Assembly (NCBI GenBank): GCA_019637155.1 | Contig: JAHBWE010000024.1 | Location: 92,466 to 156,465 of the forward strand | Reading direction: 5' to 3' | Length of the DNA stretch: 64,000 bases | DNA from: Labilithrix sp. | Lineage (GTDB): Bacteria; Myxococcota_A; Polyangia; Polyangiales; Polyangiaceae | Shown: one piece after another, positions 1 to 8,534 of the stretch | How the letters are laid out: each line of letters begins with the position of its first letter | Numbering within the stretch: position 1 is the first letter of the stretch | Made by a program: the position numbers and the translations under genes | The notes under the pieces: model-generated | What the model was told of the DNA's origin: nothing | What the model saw: the letters and a program-made list of their open reading frames with translations, nothing else | The model's database searches: none

Positions 1-888
1 GGCGACCTTTGCTTCGTGCGGGGTGAGTCCTACGCGTTTCAGCGTGTCACCACGCCGGCCGGTGACGTCGCCGTCTTCTCCATGTGCCGCTTCCGCGTGC
101 AACCCGCCGCCACGCTCGAGGTGCGGGGCTCCTTGCCGATCGTGATCGTCGCGCTCGACGTCATCGACGTCCAGGGGACCTTCTCCGCCGTCGGCAGCGG
201 CGCGGCCTCGATCGCAAAGAGCAAGGGCGGAGGACAAGGCGGCGGCGAGTACCTGTCCGGCGGGGGCGGCGGGGGCGGTGGCTTCTGCGGGCGGGGCGGC
301 GCCGGCGGTCTGTTCGGCGGCACCGGCGCGCCGGGCGGGAGCCCGTACGGCACGCCGGAGCTCGTGCCGCTGCTCATCGGCTCCGCGGGCGCGGCGGAGT
401 CGAACGGCTACTGCGCCGGCGGCGGCGCGATCCAGCTCACCGCGGGTCGAAGCGTCACCGTCGGCGCGGGCGGGAGGCTCAACGTCGGCGGCGACGGCGG
501 GTATTACTACTCGGGCGGCGGGAGCGGCGGGGCGGTCTTGCTCGAGGCGCCCGCGGTCTCGATCGCAGGCATCGTCGCGGCGAACGGCGGCGGCGGCGGC
601 GGCGGCGGGACCACCAACCACGACGGCGCCGCGGGCGGGCCGAGCGATCGACCGGCGCCCGGCGGCTCGGCCGGCACCGACAGCGCCGGCGGCGAGGGCT
701 CGGGGGGCGCCGGCGTCGACGGCGCCGCGGGCCTTCATCGCACCGAGGGCACCGCGCGGGGCGGCGGCGGCGGCGGCGCGGGGCGCGTCCGCATCAACAG
801 CCGCACGCCGGCGGAGGTCTCCGGCGTCGTCTCGCCGAGCCTCGACACGCCCTGCGCCACGCGCGGACCGCTCCGCTCGACGCCGTGA
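1..888 (+). CDS. Glycine-rich secreted protein, 5' end outside the window
   Basis: The frame is open to the first base of the window, so only the C-terminal 295 residues are present and the true start lies upstream. The protein is dominated by runs of glycine, with short beta-strand-like stretches between them (for example GGAIQLTAGRSVTVGAGG and GGAVLLEAPAVSIAG). This alternation is typical of right-handed beta-helix or loop-rich secreted proteins of myxobacteria, an inference from pattern only. No catalytic motif is visible. The long GGC/GGG codon runs create low-complexity DNA but no regular repeat unit. It ends in TGA at 886-888, convergent with the acetyltransferase gene that follows on the other strand. 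Confidence 0.6.
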   Translation, partial: GDLCFVRGESYAFQRVTTPAGDVAVFSMCRFRVQPAATLEVRGSLPIVIVALDVIDVQGTFSAVGSGAASIAKSKGGGQGGGEYLSGGGGGGGGFCGRGGAGGLFGGTGAPGGSPYGTPELVPLLIGSAGAAESNGYCAGGGAIQLTAGRSVTVGAGGRLNVGGDGGYYYSGGGSGGAVLLEAPAVSIAGIVAANGGGGGGGGTTNHDGAAGGPSDRPAPGGSAGTDSAGGEGSGGAGVDGAAGLHRTEGTARGGGGGGAGRVRINSRTPAEVSGVVSPSLDTPCATRGPLRSTP

Positions 889-900
889 GCCGTCTCCGCG

Positions 901-1380
901 CTACGCGAGCTCGGCCGTCATCTCGAGCATCGTGTTGCGGAAGCCGCAGCGCGCGAAGAGCCGCTGCGCGCCTGCGTTCTGGACCGCGGTGAGGAGCACG
1001 ACGCGCGGCGCGCCCTTCGCCTTCGCGCGCGCGAACGTCTCCTTCACGAGCGCCTCGCCGATGCCGCGACGGCGCGCGCGCTCGTCGACGAGGATGTCGT
1101 GCAGCCACGCGCACGCGTCGAGGAGGTCGTTGTAGCTCCGCGGCTCGAGGCGCGCATAGACGTAGCCGCAGACGCCCTCGGCGTCCTCCGCGACGAGGAG
1201 CATCGTCTCCTCGACGTCGAGCTGCGTCGCGAACCACCGCCGGTATCCCTCCTCCGGATCGACCGGCGTGAGGAACCGGAGGCGGTCCCACTCGTAGTGC
1301 ATCCGCACGAGCCTCCCCGCGAGCGTCCCGACCGCCCCGAGATCGCGCTGCTCCATCGACCGCACCGTGAAGTCCGTCAC
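901..1380 (-). CDS. GNAT-family N-acetyltransferase
   Basis: About 159 residues. The N-terminus FTVRSMEQRDLGAVG and the acetyl-CoA-binding stretch DERARRRGIGEALV (the R/Q-x-x-G-x-G/A loop) are classic for the GNAT fold. The segment VQNAGAQRLFARCGFRN matches the C-terminal N-A-x-x-L/F-x-x-x-GF motif. The acyl acceptor cannot be inferred. The frame extends further upstream, but a GTG at 1380 places the GNAT domain at the N-terminus and leaves a 48-bp divergent gap to the next gene; the longer version would overlap that gene on the opposite strand. An ATG at 1356 is a second possible start. Confidence 0.75.
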   Translation of the reverse strand: MTDFTVRSMEQRDLGAVGTLAGRLVRMHYEWDRLRFLTPVDPEEGYRRWFATQLDVEETMLLVAEDAEGVCGYVYARLEPRSYNDLLDACAWLHDILVDERARRRGIGEALVKETFARAKAKGAPRVVLLTAVQNAGAQRLFARCGFRNTMLEMTAELA

Positions 1381-1428
1381 CGCGCCGATGATACCCGCTC
1401 GCGCGCCGGTGATACGTTGGGTGCCACG

Positions 1429-1944
1429 ATGACCAAGGTCCTCACGCAGTTCGCCGAGCACGCGAACACGATCGCGGTCACGTTTCGCGCGGCCTTCGTG
1501 AAGAGGAAGCTCGGAGACTGCACGATCGACATGACGGCGCCGGAGGGGAGCACCGACGGCGGCCGCCTCGGGATGCAGCACGTCACGCTCCGCACGCCGG
1601 AGGGTCTCTCGATCGTCCTCGGGATCATCCACGCCGGCGACAAGCGCGCGGAGCTGCGCTCCTTCGACGTCGTCTCGCGCCTCTTCGAGGATCGGTTCAA
1701 GAAGCCGCCGCCGTTCACGGAGGCCACGTACCAGCTCGAGGTCGTCGAGCGAGCGAAGCCGATCCTCGCCGCGTTCGGCCTCGACGTGAGCGTCATCGAC
1801 GATCTCCCCGAGAGCCCTTCGACGCGACGGCTCGCTCCCGTCGAGTCGCTCGCCCCGCCCCCGAAACGCAGCTGGGGCTTCTTCGTCGTCGCGTTCCTCG
1901 CCATCCTCGCCGCGACCGCCTACCTCACGCTGCGGAACACATAG
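1429..1944 (+). CDS. Hypothetical protein with C-terminal membrane anchor
   Basis: 171 residues, starting MTKVLTQFAEHANTIAV. The N-terminal 140 residues are soluble with no motif I recognise. The C-terminus carries one hydrophobic segment, FFVVAFLAILAATAYL, followed by a very short tail, suggesting a tail-anchored inner-membrane protein with the domain in the cytoplasm. The gene is divergent from the acetyltransferase. TACGTT at 1413-1418 ends 10 nt before the ATG and could be a -10 element. Function unknown. Confidence 0.6.
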   Translation: MTKVLTQFAEHANTIAVTFRAAFVKRKLGDCTIDMTAPEGSTDGGRLGMQHVTLRTPEGLSIVLGIIHAGDKRAELRSFDVVSRLFEDRFKKPPPFTEATYQLEVVERAKPILAAFGLDVSVIDDLPESPSTRRLAPVESLAPPPKRSWGFFVVAFLAILAATAYLTLRNT

Positions 1945-1948
1945 CGCC

Positions 1949-2050
1949 TCAGCGGACGAAGAGCATGCCTTGCTGGTTGTTGAAGTCGACTGCGAAGCCG
2001 AACACGTTGGGCTCGAAGCCGGAGATGTCGACCTCAGCGGCGCGATCCGC
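1949..2050 (-). pseudogene. Possible 3' remnant of a lost gene
   Basis: The minus-strand frame ending at 1949 reads EVDISGFEPNVFGFAVDF followed by NNQQGMLFVR and a stop. This is unusually protein-like compared with the arginine-rich shadow sequence upstream in the same frame, and it has no start codon of its own before running into the mqnP gene. It may be the tail of a gene whose front was deleted. Function unknown. Confidence 0.25.
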
Positions 2051-2064
2051 CGCCGAACGAAGCG

Positions 2065-2958
2065 CTAACGCCGGAACACGAGCGCGTCGGCGAGCGTCGC
2101 GGCGAAGAAGCCCATGCTGACGTACGCGTTGCAGTCGAAGAACGCCTTCGGGATCTTCGTGAGGTCCGCGTTGCCGTCCTTGCCGCGCACGAGGCGATGC
2201 TCCACCACCAGGATCGCCGCGACGAGCGCGACCCCGCCGAGGAAGATGGGCCCGCGCTCGAGGCGGTACGCGACCCCCGCGAGGCACGCCACCGTGACCA
2301 CGTGCGCGACCGCGGCCATGCGCATCGCGTTCTTCGCGCCGAAGCGCGCGGGCACGGAGCGGAGCCCCTCCGCGCGGTCGAAGGCCTCGTCCTGCAGCGC
2401 GTACAGCACGTCGAACCCGAAGAGCCACGTGATGACCGCGACCATGAGCAGGACGATGCCGAGGTTCGGCGCGGCGCCGGTGGCGAGCCACGCGCCGCCG
2501 GGCGCGAGCGCGAGCGCGAGGCCGAGCCACGCGTGCGCGGCCCACGTGAACCGCTTCGCGAGCGAGTACCCGAGCAGCACGAGGAGCACCGGCGGCGCGA
2601 GGACCATCGGCCAGAAGCCGAGCGTCGCGGCGAGGAGGCAGAACAGGGCCCCGCTCACCACCGTGAGCAGCAGCGCCTCGCGCGGCGACACCTTGCCCGA
2701 CGGCACCGGCCGCGTCTTGGTGCGCGGGTTCTTCGCGTCGACGTCACGATCGGCGAACCGATTGAACGCCATCGCGCTCGTGCGCGCGGTGACCATGCAC
2801 CCGAGCATCGCGAGCACGCGCGCCGCGGTCAGCGCCTCGTGCGGCTGCGCCAGCGCGAGCACCACCGCCGACGCCGCGAACGGCAGCGCGAAGATCGTAT
2901 GCGAAAACGCGACGAGCTCACTCCAACGACGAAGACGCGCGAGCATCACTCCTCCCAT
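2065..2958 (-). CDS. mqnP: UbiA-family prenyltransferase of the futalosine pathway
   Basis: 297 residues with multiple membrane segments. The first Asp-rich motif NRFADRDVDAKNPRT (residues 66-80) and the second, DVLYALQDEAFDRAEG (183-198), are the Mg-diphosphate-binding motifs of UbiA prenyltransferases. In the futalosine pathway this enzyme attaches the polyprenyl chain to the 1,4-dihydroxy-6-naphthoate-derived ring at the inner membrane. Assignment to MqnP rather than UbiA rests on the neighbouring mqn genes. It is the last gene of the operon, 160 bp after mqnX. ATG at 2958 is used; an internal ATG at 2946 is possible. Confidence 0.85.
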   Translation of the reverse strand: MGGVMLARLRRWSELVAFSHTIFALPFAASAVVLALAQPHEALTAARVLAMLGCMVTARTSAMAFNRFADRDVDAKNPRTKTRPVPSGKVSPREALLLTVVSGALFCLLAATLGFWPMVLAPPVLLVLLGYSLAKRFTWAAHAWLGLALALAPGGAWLATGAAPNLGIVLLMVAVITWLFGFDVLYALQDEAFDRAEGLRSVPARFGAKNAMRMAAVAHVVTVACLAGVAYRLERGPIFLGGVALVAAILVVEHRLVRGKDGNADLTKIPKAFFDCNAYVSMGFFAATLADALVFRR

Positions 2959-3045
2959 GCGAGACCGCCACCAACGAGCGAAGGTTCATTGATCAGGTGC
3001 CCATCCCCCGTCCGTCCTCGGCGCTTCGCGCCTGCGGGCGGGCGG

Positions 3046-3082
3046 CCCTTCCCAAAGCCTCGCTCCGCTCGGCAGGGAAGGG
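3046..3082. repeat. 8-bp perfect inverted repeat between mqnX and mqnP
   Basis: CCCTTCCC at 3046-3053 and GGGAAGGG at 3075-3082 can form an 8-bp stem with a 21-nt loop. No T-run follows on either strand, so it is not a typical intrinsic terminator. It could attenuate or stabilise the mRNA before mqnP. Confidence 0.4.
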
Positions 3083-3118
3083 AGTAACCAGCCACCCGCT
3101 CCCCCACGCTCCGCCCCT

Positions 3119-4384
3119 TCATGTGCTCGCCTCCGCGGCGAGCGGTGTGACGGGATGCGTTGCGCGGGCGCCGGTGCGGGGGGCGAGGCAGCGGCGTGGC
3201 TTTGTGAGGTTCGAGAGGAGCCACGTTGCGGGGTCGGACGGGACGTCGCCGTCGACGGCGTAGAGGCCTGGGTTCGCGTGGCGCGCGATGCGGCCGAGGT
3301 CGGGGCGGCCGAGGGCGCGGGCGCCGTTCCAGGTCGCCATCGCGACGAGGTCGGTCGCGGGGACGCTCGGGAAGCGGTCGGCGAGGGCCTTCGCCTCGGC
3401 GAGGACGTCGAGGGATGCGTTCGACGCGAGCGAGTCCGTGCCGAGCGCGACCTCGAGGCCGGCGGCGCGCGCGGCGAGGAGGGGCGGGAGCTTGCCCTCG
3501 ATGTAGAGGTTCGAGCGCGGACAGAAGACGACCGACGCGCCCGAGGCCGCGACGCGCGCGAGCTCCTCCGGGCGCGCCTCCGTGAGGTGCACGAGGACGA
3601 CGCCCTCGCGCAGCGCGCCGACCCGCGCCGCGAGATCGAAGAGCGGGACCCGCGCGAAGGCCGGCGACGCCTTGAACCGCGCGACGAACCAGTCGGGGAT
3701 CGGGCCGTCGCCCTGCTCCACCGCGCGGCGCTCGCTCGGGTGCTCCGCGAGGTGCACGCTGACGCGGAGGCCACGCGCGCGCGCGGCGTCGAGGAGCGTC
3801 TTCGCCGCGTCCTCGTGCAACGTGTAGAGCGTGTGCGGCGACGGCGCGTAGGTGAGATCGCTCGTCGGCCACGACGGCAGGCGCTCCTCGAGCTCCGCGC
3901 GGAGACCCTCGATCCGGCGCATCACGACCGCGCGATCGAGGCCGAGCACCTCGTGGAACACGCAGCCCGCGAGCCCCGTGCGCGCGAGCGCGGCGACGGC
4001 GGCGAGCGAGTTCGTCACCTCGCCGACGGCCACCGTCGCGAAGCGCGCGAGGTCCGCCGCCGCGAGCTCGACCGCCTCCGCCTCGTCCTCCGGCGTCGAC
4101 TCCGTGCGCGTCGCGACGAGGGTGTCGACCCACTGCACGAAGCCGCGTCCCCCCGCGATCTTGCCGCGCAGGTTCGAGAGCTCGACGTGCGTGTGCGCGT
4201 TCACGAGGCCCGGAAACACGACGCCGCGGATGCGCGTCGTCGCGAGGCCGCGATGGCGCGGGAGGAGCTCCGCGGCCGGGCCGACGTCGACCACGACGCC
4301 GCGCGCGTCGACCACGACGGCCCCGTCCGCGAGCGGAGGAGCGTCCCCACGCAGCACGTGGTCCGCGTGGACGACGAAGCTCAC
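3119..4384 (-). CDS. mqnX: Aminodeoxyfutalosine deaminase (amidohydrolase)
   Basis: 421 residues. Amidohydrolase metal ligands are visible: NAHTH (His64, His66), SVHLAEH (His211), LVHL (His266) and LGTDSLASN (Asp317). MqnX converts 6-amino-6-deoxyfutalosine to futalosine. The superfamily also contains other nucleoside and triazine deaminases, so the call depends on the operon. The start is GTG at 4384, whose GTGA overlaps the stop of the MqnA-MqnC gene and implies translational coupling. No mqnB hydrolase is seen here; organisms using MqnX normally need MqnB to release hypoxanthine, or it is encoded elsewhere. Confidence 0.75.
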   Translation of the reverse strand: MSFVVHADHVLRGDAPPLADGAVVVDARGVVVDVGPAAELLPRHRGLATTRIRGVVFPGLVNAHTHVELSNLRGKIAGGRGFVQWVDTLVATRTESTPEDEAEAVELAAADLARFATVAVGEVTNSLAAVAALARTGLAGCVFHEVLGLDRAVVMRRIEGLRAELEERLPSWPTSDLTYAPSPHTLYTLHEDAAKTLLDAARARGLRVSVHLAEHPSERRAVEQGDGPIPDWFVARFKASPAFARVPLFDLAARVGALREGVVLVHLTEARPEELARVAASGASVVFCPRSNLYIEGKLPPLLAARAAGLEVALGTDSLASNASLDVLAEAKALADRFPSVPATDLVAMATWNGARALGRPDLGRIARHANPGLYAVDGDVPSDPATWLLSNLTKPRRCLAPRTGARATHPVTPLAAEAST

Positions 4385-6246
4385 GCCGGCTCCGTCAGCC
4401 AGTCGTAGCGGACGTTCCGCCGCGTCGCCTTGAAGCCGGCCTCGTGGATCCGCCCCTCGATCGCCTCCGCGCCGATGCGGAACGTCGTCCCCGCGCTGGA
4501 GACCACGTTTTCCTCGAACATCACGCTTCCGAAATCGTCCGCGCCGAAGCGGAGCGCGACCTGGCCCACCGCGGGGCCCTGCGTGACCCACGACGCGCCG
4601 ACGTGCGCGACGTTGTCGAGCATCAATCGCGCGACGGCCTGCGTGCGGAGATAAAGGTGCGTGCCGTTGTCGCCCGGGGCGATGTGCGTGCCGCTCTCGT
4701 GCTGGAAGTCCCAGCAGAAGAACGCGGTGAAGCCGCCGGTCTCGTCTTGCAGGTCGCGGATCTTGACGAGGTGCTGGACGCGGTCCTCGGTCGTGTCGAC
4801 CGTGCCGTACATCATCGTCGCGCTCGAGCGGAGGCCCATGTGGTGCGCGACGCGCATGACGCCGAGCCACTCCGAGCTCGTGCACTTCGCCTTCGCGATC
4901 TTGCGGCGCACGCGATCGACCAGGATCTCCGCGCCGCCGCCGGGGACGGAGTCGAGGCCCGCCGCATGAAGCCGCTCCAGCACCGTGCGGGTGGAGATCC
5001 CCTCGAGCTGCGAGAGGTGGATGATCTCCTCCGGCGACAGCGCGTGCAGGCCGAGGCCGTACTCCTTCTTCATCCAGCGGAAGAGGTCCTCGTACCACTC
5101 GATGCGGAGCTCGGGGTTCAAGCCACCCTGGAGGAGGATCTGGACGCCGCCGGCATCCACGACCTCCTGTAGCTTTTGGCCGAGCACCTCGCGCGAGAGC
5201 ACGTAGCCCTCGGGGTGCCCCACCGGGCGATAGAACGCGCAGAAGCGGCACGACGTGGTGCAGACGTTCGTGTAGTTGACGTTGCGATCGACGATGTACG
5301 TGACGACGTCGTGCGGGTGCTTGCGCTTCCGGACCTCGTCGGCGGCGAGGCCGAGCTCGAACATCGAGCCTTCCTTGAGGAGCCGCACGCCCTCGGCCGC
5401 GGAGAGGCGCTCGCCGTCGGCGGCGCGCGAGAGCAGCGTGTCGAGCGAGGGCCGCGTGCGCGGCGCGTCGAACGCCGGCGTGATCTTCGGGAGGAGTCCC
5501 GCCTTCGCCGCCTCGGACCAGAAGCGCTCGAGGCCGAGCATCTCCTCGTCGCCGAGGTCGTAGCGGATCGTCTCGGTGAGGTACGCGCGGAGCGAGTCGA
5601 CGTCGATTCCGGAGCGCGCGGCGTGCTCGGCCGCGATCGCGTCGGTGCGCGCGAGGCCCTTCTGCTTCGCGACGCGGAAGAGGTCCTCCTGCTCGCGCGA
5701 GACGGCGCCCTCGCGCGCGAACCACGCCGCGAACACGAACGGGAGGCCCGTCCACTCGAGCCAGTCCTCCGCGAGATCGAGGCGATGCGCGTACTTCGTC
5801 TCGAGCGAGAGCGCGGGATCGCCGATGACGAGCGCGCCGGTGGTGCCGCCGATCTGCGCGATCGCGTCGTCGGGCGTCGCGCCGAACAGCTTCGGCGACA
5901 GCTTGCGGCGCGCGAGGAGGAGGCGCGCGAGGACGACGCTCGTGCGCGACGAGAGATCGAGCGCGATGCGATCGAGCTCGTGGATCGGGCGATCCGCGAC
6001 GATCGCGACGCTGCGGACCTTGCCGCGCGCGCCGATCGCCATGTTGCGGAGGAGACGGAGGTCGCCGATCGTCGCGGCGGCGGCGACGGGGAGGAGGCCC
6101 ACGTCGGCCTCGTTCTCCGCGACCGCGCGCGCGAGCTCGCTCGGCACCGCGAGGCTCAGCGCGAGGCGGTCGTGGAGCTCCGGATCGCGGAGCGACTCCC
6201 AGAGCGGGCGCGCGTTCAGGAAGTCGACGCCGTAGGCGCGGATCAC
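4381..6246 (-). CDS. mqnA-mqnC: MqnA-MqnC fusion: chorismate dehydratase + cyclic dehypoxanthinylfutalosine synthase
   Basis: One uninterrupted 621-residue reading frame. Residues 1-260 resemble MqnA, a periplasmic-binding-protein-like enzyme that dehydrates chorismate to 3-enolpyruvyl-benzoate (DFLNARPLWESL, ADVGLLPVAA, GTTGALVIGDPAL). Residues 265-621 are MqnC, a radical SAM enzyme with C329-x3-C333-x2-C336 (VCTTSCRFCAF), SVPGGGAEI and ALRFGADDF. MqnC cyclises dehypoxanthine futalosine. The linker around 252-270 is proline-rich with no stop and no obvious internal start. The start is GTG at 6246, overlapping the mqnE stop as GTGA. The two activities are not consecutive in the pathway (MqnE and the deaminase act between them), which makes the fusion notable. 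Confidence 0.85.
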   Translation of the reverse strand: MIRAYGVDFLNARPLWESLRDPELHDRLALSLAVPSELARAVAENEADVGLLPVAAAATIGDLRLLRNMAIGARGKVRSVAIVADRPIHELDRIALDLSSRTSVVLARLLLARRKLSPKLFGATPDDAIAQIGGTTGALVIGDPALSLETKYAHRLDLAEDWLEWTGLPFVFAAWFAREGAVSREQEDLFRVAKQKGLARTDAIAAEHAARSGIDVDSLRAYLTETIRYDLGDEEMLGLERFWSEAAKAGLLPKITPAFDAPRTRPSLDTLLSRAADGERLSAAEGVRLLKEGSMFELGLAADEVRKRKHPHDVVTYIVDRNVNYTNVCTTSCRFCAFYRPVGHPEGYVLSREVLGQKLQEVVDAGGVQILLQGGLNPELRIEWYEDLFRWMKKEYGLGLHALSPEEIIHLSQLEGISTRTVLERLHAAGLDSVPGGGAEILVDRVRRKIAKAKCTSSEWLGVMRVAHHMGLRSSATMMYGTVDTTEDRVQHLVKIRDLQDETGGFTAFFCWDFQHESGTHIAPGDNGTHLYLRTQAVARLMLDNVAHVGASWVTQGPAVGQVALRFGADDFGSVMFEENVVSSAGTTFRIGAEAIEGRIHEAGFKATRRNVRYDWLTEPA

Positions 6247-7397
6247 GACAGCACCTCCAGCGCGCGCTTGCGATCGCGGACCTTCATCGAGGCCTCCGGC
6301 GCCTTCGCCTTCGGGTGCTCCTTCACGACGTTGTAGAGCGTGTCGCGCTCGATCGGGATGCGGCCCGCCTCGCGGATGAGGCGCACGAGCTCGTCGTAGC
6401 CGAGCGCGCCCGGCGAGCGCGTGCCGGCCGCCTTGTAGATCGTCTCGTGGACGATCGTGCCGTCGATGTCGTCGGCGCCGAAGCGGAGCGCGATCTGCGC
6501 GACGTCGGGCGTGAGGCTGACCCAGTAGGCCTTGATGTGGTCGACGTTGTCGAGGAGGAGGCGGCTCACCGCGAGGGTGCGGAGATCGTCGACCGCGGTC
6601 GGGGCGGGGAGGTTCTTCATGCCGTTGCCGTCGGGATGGAACGCGAGCGGGATGAAGGCCTGGAGGCCCTTCGTCTCGTCCTGCAGCGCGCGCACGCGGA
6701 GGATGTGGTCGACGCGATGCGCGAACGTCTCGATGTGCCCGTAGAGCATCGTCATGTTCGTGCGGAGCCCGAGCGCGTGCGCGACGCGATGCACCTCGAG
6801 GTACTCGGCCGCCGTCGCCTTGTCGTGGGAGATGCGCTTTCGCACGTCCTCGTCGAAGATCTCCGCCCCACCACCGGGGAGCGAGTCGAGCCCCGCCGCG
6901 ATGAGGCGCTCGAGCACCTCGCGCACGCTCATCCCGTAGTGCTGCGCGAAGAAATGGATCTCGACGCCGGTGAAGCACTTGAGGTGGATCTTCGGATCGA
7001 TGCGCTTGAAGCCGCGGAGGAGGTCCTCGTAGTACGAGAACGGGAGGCCGGGGTGGAGGCCGTTGACGACGTGGACCTCGGTCGGCGGATTGTCCTTTCG
7101 ATCCTCGAGCTCCTTCCACGCCTCCTCGAGCGTCATCGTGTGCGCGCCCGGCATGTGCTCCTCGAGCTTCGCGAAGGAGCAGAAGAGGCACGACGCGACG
7201 CACACGTTCGTGACCTCGATCCGCATGTTGCGGTTGAAGTACGTGCGGTCGCCGTGGCGCTTCTCGCGCACCTCGTTCGCGAGCTGACCTACCGCGAGGA
7301 GGTCGGGGTGGTGGAAGAGCGCGAGGCCGTCGTCCTCGGTGAGGCGCTCCCCCGCGGCGAGCTTCTGGCGGATGGATTCGAGAATGAGCTCAGACAT
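6243..7397 (-). CDS. mqnE: Aminofutalosine synthase (radical SAM)
   Basis: 384 residues. The cluster motif is C66-VAS-C70-LF-C73, followed by MqnE-typical SLPGGGAEIFDE, HPDGNGMKNLPAPT and IALRFGADDIDGTIVHE. MqnE adds the SAM-derived adenosyl radical to 3-enolpyruvyl-benzoate to make 6-amino-6-deoxyfutalosine. The ATG at 7397 overlaps the stop of the upstream gene by 8 nt and its own stop overlaps the start of the MqnA-MqnC gene, so all three are translationally coupled. The length is normal for the family. Confidence 0.9.
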   Translation of the reverse strand: MSELILESIRQKLAAGERLTEDDGLALFHHPDLLAVGQLANEVREKRHGDRTYFNRNMRIEVTNVCVASCLFCSFAKLEEHMPGAHTMTLEEAWKELEDRKDNPPTEVHVVNGLHPGLPFSYYEDLLRGFKRIDPKIHLKCFTGVEIHFFAQHYGMSVREVLERLIAAGLDSLPGGGAEIFDEDVRKRISHDKATAAEYLEVHRVAHALGLRTNMTMLYGHIETFAHRVDHILRVRALQDETKGLQAFIPLAFHPDGNGMKNLPAPTAVDDLRTLAVSRLLLDNVDHIKAYWVSLTPDVAQIALRFGADDIDGTIVHETIYKAAGTRSPGALGYDELVRLIREAGRIPIERDTLYNVVKEHPKAKAPEASMKVRDRKRALEVLS

Positions 7398-7962
7398 GCG
7401 CGGCCTCTTCGATCCGCTTCGGCGCGGCGGTGGGGGCGGTCTCGTCGGTGAACTGGCAGACGCGGCCCGCGTTGTGGAGGAGGGCGGCGATCTCGAGGCG
7501 CCGGAGCGCGGTCTTCGCGACCATCCCCTGCCCCTTCACCTTCTTGAGCTCGCTCTCGTCGATGAGGTCGCCGCTCTTCTTCGTGATGGGTCCGGTGAGG
7601 TCCGTCGCGCCGAAGCCGAGCGCGACCTGCGGGACCTCGAGGCCGGAGGTGCCCCAGTCGAGGCCGATGCGCTGGCCGCGCGGGCTCGTGATGCGCGCCA
7701 CCGCGACGGCGCGGAGGAGATCGAGCTCGCTCTTCCCTTCGCGCGCGATCCAGAGCACGTCCGCCGCCGCGACGGGGTGGACGCGCACGACGTCGCCGCA
7801 TTCGTCGGCGCGGATCGCGTCGGCGAGCGCGCCGAGGACGAGGAGGTCGACGCCGGCGCTCGCGACCTCGGCGCGCACCGCGTCGAGGTCGCCGCGGCGG
7901 CGCGCCGGAAGGACCCCACCAAGACCTGCGCGCTCGATCGCGCGCTCGACGAAGCTCGTCAT
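7390..7962 (-). CDS. Unknown protein resembling the C-terminal half of MqnE/MqnC, without cluster cysteines
   Basis: 190 residues with no CxxxCxxC motif and a single cysteine pair far apart. Residues around PQVALGFGATDLTGPI line up by eye with MqnE AQIALRFGADDIDGTI and MqnC GQVALRFGADDFGS, and the preceding ELDLLRAVAVARITS matches the helix before that strand. The N-terminal part (GGVLPARRRGDLDAVRAEV) has no parallel I can see. It looks like a half-barrel derived from a futalosine radical SAM enzyme that lost catalysis, perhaps acting as a partner or scaffold. The start is ATG at 7962, overlapping the ubiX stop (ATGA); an in-frame ATG at 7974 is less likely. Function unknown. Confidence 0.65.
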   Translation of the reverse strand: MTSFVERAIERAGLGGVLPARRRGDLDAVRAEVASAGVDLLVLGALADAIRADECGDVVRVHPVAAADVLWIAREGKSELDLLRAVAVARITSPRGQRIGLDWGTSGLEVPQVALGFGATDLTGPITKKSGDLIDESELKKVKGQGMVAKTALRRLEIAALLHNAGRVCQFTDETAPTAAPKRIEEAAHV

Positions 7963-8534
7963 TTCGTTCCCCATCGTTGGAGCAGGTCGTGCTCGACGCC
8001 GAGCTGGTCGAGCACGCGGCCGACGACGGTGTCGAGCAGCGGCTCGACACCTGCGCGACCTTCGGGTCGGGCGTAAAAGGAAGGCATCGCGGGCAAGATG
8101 ACCGCGCCCGCGCGCGCGAGCGTGGTGAGGTTCTCGAGGTGGATGACCGAGAGCGGCGTCTCGCGCGGGACGACGACGAGGGTGCGGCGCTCCTTGATCA
8201 TCACGTCCGCCGCGCGCGTGAGCAGCGTGTCGCTGATGCCGTGCGCGATGCGGGCGCAGGTGCCCATCGAGCAGGGGACGATCGCCATCGCGTCCCAGCC
8301 CGCGCTCCCGCTCGCGAACGGGGCCTTGTAGTCGCGCGTGCCCCAGATGGGCTGGCCGGCGAGGGCTTCGCGGATGTCGCCGCCGCACTCGAGCGCCCAG
8401 ACCTCGGGCGCGGTCTGGGAGAGGCAGATCCCGAGCTCGACGTCAGCGCGCCCGGAGAGCTGCGCGAGGAGGCGCTTCGCGTACGGCGCCCCGCTCGCGC
8501 CGGTGATGCCGACGACGATCTTGCGTTTGTTCAT
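7959..8534 (-). CDS. mqnM: UbiX-like flavin prenyltransferase (MqnM)
   Basis: 191 residues, normal UbiX size. The FMN-binding N-terminus KIVVGITGASGAPYAKRLL, the middle PCSMGTCARIAHGISDTLL and the C-terminal RETPLSVIHLENLTTLA are typical. UbiX prenylates FMN to give the cofactor of UbiD-type decarboxylases, and the partner decarboxylase is the gene immediately upstream. The ATG at 8534 overlaps the upstream TGA (ATGA). In futalosine organisms the UbiX/UbiD pair is called MqnM/MqnL. Confidence 0.9.
   Translation of the reverse strand: MNKRKIVVGITGASGAPYAKRLLAQLSGRADVELGICLSQTAPEVWALECGGDIREALAGQPIWGTRDYKAPFASGSAGWDAMAIVPCSMGTCARIAHGISDTLLTRAADVMIKERRTLVVVPRETPLSVIHLENLTTLARAGAVILPAMPSFYARPEGRAGVEPLLDTVVGRVLDQLGVEHDLLQRWGTK

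Noticed and set aside
1..888. Tandem GGC repeats as a structural DNA element
   Set aside because: They are irregular and explained by glycine codons of a secreted protein.
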